DNA from: Planctomycetota bacterium
GTDB lineage: Bacteria; Planctomycetota; UBA1135; GCA-002686595
DNA: 64,000 nucleotides
Direction: 5' to 3'
NCBI GenBank assembly: GCA_012960475.1
Contig: DUBE01000030.1
Span: 1-64,000 of the forward strand
A model generated the notes under the pieces. It saw only the letters and a program-made list of their open reading frames with translations. It did no database searches and was not told the origin of the DNA. Position 1 is the first letter of the stretch. Each line of letters begins with the position of its first letter. A program made the translations under genes and the position numbers. Positions 62,248-64,000 of the stretch are shown in pieces.

Positions 62248-62253
62248 TCTATA
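62248..62253 (-). promoter_or_regulatory. Leaderless-type -10 box (TATAGA) of the ABC exporter
   Basis: TATAGA reads on the minus strand and ends 7 nt before GTG 62240. The following base is T (TATAGAT). Confidence 0.5.
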
Positions 62254-62378
62254 GGGCCCGCGACGGGGCCCCGTCAACGAACAAGAAGATGCCCGAGGCA
62301 AATGAGGGCGGGGCCTCCCGTAAGGCGCCCCGCAAGCTGGGTTCTACCACAGCCGCCCTGGGTCAGGCAGGTGGTCGA

Positions 62379-64000
62379 TCAGCGCCTGCTGAGGCCAGAA
62401 ACCTCGGCCGCCTGCAAGGTCTCGTGCGCGAATCGAGCAAATTCGCGACGCACAAAGTCCTCTTGCAGCAGGCCCAACTGGCGCTCGTCCCGGTAGTTGA
62501 CCGGCTGGCTGGGGCGCAGTGTCTTGACGCTGTAGACCAGGTAGTAACCCTTGTTTCCTTTGTAAGGACCGCCCACCTGGCCTTGCTCCAACTCAAAGAA
62601 GACCTGATCCACCACATTGTCGTTGGACAGGTAATGGGAGAAAGTGCTCTCGTTGAGGGCGCGCTTGAGGTCGTTGCGGGTCTGGGGATTGCCATTGAAA
62701 CGACCCTTGTTCCGCATGCCGATCATGGCGGGCATCTTGCCTGTGGCGGGCATGGGCGCATCCCAGTATTCACTGTGCAAGTTCATCAACTCTGCCCACC
62801 ACTGATCGAAGGGCTGCACCTTGGGGACAAAGTCCACGCCCTCTTGCAGAGCGATGCGGCGCTCCTCGTCCTCGGCGAATAGGAGGTCGATGTGTGCGTC
62901 GACCATGGCACGCAGACGATAGGCTTCCTCTTCGGCACCATCCCAGCCGTCTTCCTTCCACTTGTTGTTGGGATAGTCGAAGGCGGAGACCAGCAGAGCC
63001 TCAGCTTGCACCTTGGCCAGCCCCATGATGCCATTGCCCACGGGCATGTAGGCCTGCATCTCTTTGGACAGGTTGTTGTTGCCGTCCAGGTTCAGCCTGT
63101 GGGGAATCGAGCGGCGGTAGGATTCGACCAGATAGAGGTAGTCGTTGTAGACCTCCATGGAGGGAAAGTTATGCCCCTGGAGAGCCAAGAAGTCGAGGTT
63201 GAACATACTGCCCTGAAGGGAAGCGCGGGTCTCCAGCAACAGGTTCAGGAATTCGTCCCAGGGCACAAGGTCACCACTTGCGCCCATGACATCTGTAACC
63301 GCTACAAAGAGCGCCAGGAACTGCTTGGCTTCGTGGATGTCCTGGTCGGTAAAGGCATCCTTGAACTCCTCATAGACATCAGCAGTCTGGATGGCGGCCT
63401 CAAGCCCACCGCCCGCAACACTGATAAGGGTATCAGCAGGCAGTCCGTCGAGTTTGCCCATGATGGTGACCACATTAGGGTCACTGAGCGTGGAAATCAC
63501 AAAGTCGCGCAGCAGCGACATCATCATTTCATCCTCACGGGGTTCAAAGGAACCGTGCTCCTCGTTCACCAGAGAATCCAATGCGGCACGCTCTTCGTCG
63601 GTCAGAGCATCCCGCGTGCGCCCATCGTATTGCTCCTGGAGCAATTGGCCTTCAGTAGTGGCGCGCTTCGCTCGCCAGGCTTCACCACGCATGCCGTAGG
63701 CTTCCTGATAGTCCTCAACCAGATCAAAGGAAGGAGATCCGGCGTGGACTGCCTCCAGAGTGATGTCAGGCCAGATTTCGGTTGAGCCAGGGAAGAAGAT
63801 TGTGTCAAACCGCAGGGTCTGCTCAACCTGATCGATGTACCAATCCCAATTCTGGTAAGTACGCTCGATTTCTGTGCGCAGATCCAAGCTGGGGTAGCGC
63901 TCGTAGAACTGCGCCGCTTCCCTTATCAAACGCTCTTCGAGTTCCTTGGGGTCGAACCGGTAAACCGATAGAAATTCATCCACCAGACCCTCGATTGCTG
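62379..64000 (-). CDS. PpiC/SurA-like protein of mostly unknown content, N-terminus outside the window
   Basis: At least 540 residues. The frame continues through the right edge without a stop (upstream codons spell ...AIEGLVDEF), so the true start is outside. The C-terminal 80 residues resemble the end of a parvulin/SurA domain: VVDQVFFELEQGQVGGPYKGNKGYYLVYSVKTLRPSQPV. The parvulin core is not recognisable further up. The rest is acidic, with many aromatic/Glu-rich helices (YNDYLYLVESYRRSIPHRLN, EEAYRLRAMVDAHIDLLFAEDEERR). It may be a periplasmic chaperone-like protein. It lies upstream of the ABC exporter gene, with 138 bp between. Confidence 0.75.
   Translation of the reverse strand, partial: AIEGLVDEFLSVYRFDPKELEERLIREAAQFYERYPSLDLRTEIERTYQNWDWYIDQVEQTLRFDTIFFPGSTEIWPDITLEAVHAGSPSFDLVEDYQEAYGMRGEAWRAKRATTEGQLLQEQYDGRTRDALTDEERAALDSLVNEEHGSFEPREDEMMMSLLRDFVISTLSDPNVVTIMGKLDGLPADTLISVAGGGLEAAIQTADVYEEFKDAFTDQDIHEAKQFLALFVAVTDVMGASGDLVPWDEFLNLLLETRASLQGSMFNLDFLALQGHNFPSMEVYNDYLYLVESYRRSIPHRLNLDGNNNLSKEMQAYMPVGNGIMGLAKVQAEALLVSAFDYPNNKWKEDGWDGAEEEAYRLRAMVDAHIDLLFAEDEERRIALQEGVDFVPKVQPFDQWWAELMNLHSEYWDAPMPATGKMPAMIGMRNKGRFNGNPQTRNDLKRALNESTFSHYLSNDNVVDQVFFELEQGQVGGPYKGNKGYYLVYSVKTLRPSQPVNYRDERQLGLLQEDFVRREFARFAHETLQAAEVSGLSRR

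Overview
The window is G+C-rich, densely coded chromosomal DNA from what looks like a member of the Planctomycetota. This placement is inference from content. It rests on two secreted sulfatases, a giant secreted protein joining ThuA, beta-propeller, HEAT and CxxCH cytochrome modules, a BNR/Asp-box propeller protein, a beta-helix protein with the calcium-type repeats common in that phylum, and a Tm-1-like/PEP-hydrolase-like pair. Two tRNA genes (Pro-GGG and Gly-GCC) are present. I see no rRNA, CRISPR array, prophage or insertion sequence.

Layout. 1-7.4 kb: the end of an SDR gene, a sulfatase, a BNR propeller protein that carries a copy of the sulfatase N-terminus, a Rieske protein, a GNAT enzyme and an alkaline-phosphatase-family enzyme. 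7.4-12.1 kb: gcvP with two small coupled genes, divergent from a TetR regulator. 12.3-16.5 kb: a lipoprotein, then a four-gene overlapping operon (Nudix, Gfo/Idh/MocA, radical SAM, HxGH nucleotidyltransferase). 16.5-19.6 kb: a TonB protein and a TonB-dependent receptor. 19.6-28.1 kb: a Zn-ribbon protein and a Cus/Czc-like metal efflux operon with accessory Cys-rich proteins. 28.2-35 kb: a MOSC protein, the 1665-residue ThuA/cytochrome protein and a barrel protein with an interrupted signal peptide. 35-37.5 kb: a coupled Tm-1-like/PEP-hydrolase-like/cupin operon. 37.5-43.8 kb: a tandem repeat, a membrane protein, the beta-helix protein and a sulfatase-glycoside hydrolase fusion. 43.9-64 kb: mostly housekeeping genes (gpsA, plsY, thiD, purB, nadC, ruvC, ispD, ispF), two tRNAs, a DHH phosphoesterase, a MinD/FlhG-type ATPase, an ABC exporter and a degenerate PpiC-like protein that runs off the right edge.

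Two structural themes stand out. First, many genes lack a visible Shine-Dalgarno sequence and instead carry a TANNNT-type -10 hexamer 6-7 nt before the start codon. This suggests leaderless mRNAs, and it helped choose several GTG starts. In two divergent pairs the two -10 boxes share one central TA. Second, local duplications have moved regulatory or N-terminal segments between neighbouring genes: the sulfatase signal region onto the BNR protein, and a divergent promoter junction copied on both sides of a GNAT gene.

The best candidates for something undescribed are the radical-SAM/nucleotidyltransferase operon (13.0-16.5 kb), the sulfatase-glycosidase fusion (41.1-43.8 kb) and the duplication-built N-termini at 2-6 kb.
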